This document shows positions 63,232-64,000 of a DNA stretch of 64,000 nucleotides, in pieces. Position 1 is the stretch's first letter, and the number at the start of each line of letters is the position of its first letter. The translations under genes were made by a program, and so were the position numbers. The notes beneath the pieces were generated by a model. That model was not told the DNA's origin. It worked only from the letters and a program-made list of their open reading frames with translations, and did no database searches. The DNA is from Phormidium tenue FACHB-886 (GTDB taxonomy: Bacteria; Cyanobacteriota; Cyanobacteriia; Elainellales; Elainellaceae), in the NCBI RefSeq assembly GCF_014764505.1, contig NZ_JACXWX010000013.1, positions 1 to 64,000 on the forward strand, read 5' to 3'.

Positions 63232-64000
63232 AGAAAATAAGAAGCTATGAGCAAATAGAGCAAATATCTGAAGTAACCTCGAACCATTGCTAGAAGCAAA
63301 CGCTCAATCAAACTGTGGCGATTTGCGGTCGATAGGGCACCCACATCACGAAGTTAAACCGCAAACTGCTGCCGAGCCATGCCAACCTAAGGTTTAGAAC
63401 ATAAGGTCTAGAAGTTGAGCGAAAAATAGCGATCGCACGATAGCGACAAAGCAGAGAAACACCCAAACGCCACCCACAAAACCTGCCTGCTTTGTCTGTC
63501 TTGCCAACCTGATAAAGAGAACACAAACTCAGCTGAAGCCAATTGCGGCTCAGGCGAAACTGTCAAACAACGGACAGCTAACTCAACCATCAATTTAGCG
63601 TTTTTAAGGGACATTGAGCAGGGGCAGACAGATGCCTCATGCTCTAGAAGAGCTGCAATTGCAGCACAGGCTGTATCATCCGAAAACTCGCTTGCGGGAC
63701 TGTAAGCTCTTTGCAAAAAGTCATTTCAACCGCTAAGGGATTCGAGCCTCCTAAATCCTCCTACCCTTTGGGAAGGCAAACCTAAGAAAAGGGGGACTTT
63801 GATTAGCTCGATTCCATTTTTCTAGGCTCTGCCTTGCCAAAGGGTCAGAGGCTAGAGGGAAGTGCAACCGCAAGAGGAAAATGCAACTTTTACATCCCTT
63901 AATTAGAACAGCGTTTTCCTACAGTTTTCCTACAGTGTTCTTCTACAGCCAGCACTGCCGAATTCAGATTGAGGCAGTTAGAGATTTCCGACGGGGTCAG
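63232..64000. other. No gene seen at the window end
   Basis: About 770 bp. Minus-strand frames of 72 and 102 codons exist, but their composition (low complexity, many Cys and Arg, no pattern) does not look like a protein. No tRNA, hairpin or repeat of note was found. It could hold the promoter of a gene beyond the window. Confidence 0.5.

Noticed and set aside
63408-63716. 102-codon minus-strand frame near the window end
   Set aside because: No ribosome-binding site, no motif, overlaps another random frame; it looks like chance.

Overview
The window is chromosomal DNA of a cyanobacterium, most likely a filamentous one. The palindrome GCGATCGC and its GCGATCG core recur throughout. Many genes are typical of the phylum: a GUN4-domain protein, a Ycf66-like protein, a tocopherol cyclase, a SelD fused to an NADH-dehydrogenase-like domain, ClpC, cobyrinate a,c-diamide synthase and a small protein resembling the Npun_R1517 heterocyst-differentiation family. 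The genus cannot be fixed from the sequence alone.

Region 1 (1-4.9 kb) is accessory DNA, looks AT-richer than the rest, and holds the most unusual signal. Four plus-strand genes (unknown protein, GNAT acetyltransferase, a broken S1-domain protein, a Tat-exported beta-carbonic anhydrase) are each followed, within 0-39 bp of the stop, by a related 86-90 bp imperfect palindrome in the same orientation. The four elements share a 14-bp box at a fixed distance (30-31 bp) from a terminal GTTATGC-like heptamer. This is the layout of an integron cassette array (attC sites) without an integrase in view.

Region 2 (4.9-9.1 kb) is an N-acetylglucosamine operon, nagE-nagB-nagA, on the minus strand. Its PTS permease carries two IIB domains and no IIA; PTS sugar uptake is rare in cyanobacteria. 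Region 3 (9.1-16 kb) has an HD-domain oxygenase-like gene, a methyltransferase-YbaK fusion, argJ, a cyclophilin, a DUF6816-like secreted protein and panE. Region 4 (16-25 kb) has a 711-residue pentapeptide-repeat protein with a partner gene, small regulators, a decayed stretch, a cysteine hydrolase-cupin pair, an aldolase-like protein and a glycosyltransferase.

Region 5 (25-44.6 kb) is mostly housekeeping: the SelD fusion; lysA-cdaA-uppS (meso-DAP/lysine, c-di-AMP and undecaprenyl-PP synthesis, suggesting a cell-wall unit); two acetyltransferases; clpC with a clear terminator; gmd-fcl for GDP-fucose; lipA; a GUN4 protein; a HAD hydrolase; a 1.2-kb non-coding stretch; a small regulator; and tocopherol cyclase. 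Region 6 (44.6-64 kb) holds moeA, tRNA-Thr(CGT), a Ycf66-like protein, mazG, a decayed ROK kinase gene, a GDSL hydrolase, a DUF72 protein, a tandem pair of half-size GDT1 manganese-transporter genes, a Ser/Thr kinase, pepA, cobB, a Na+/H+ antiporter and a Nudix hydrolase. No CRISPR array, rRNA gene, intact transposase or prophage was seen.
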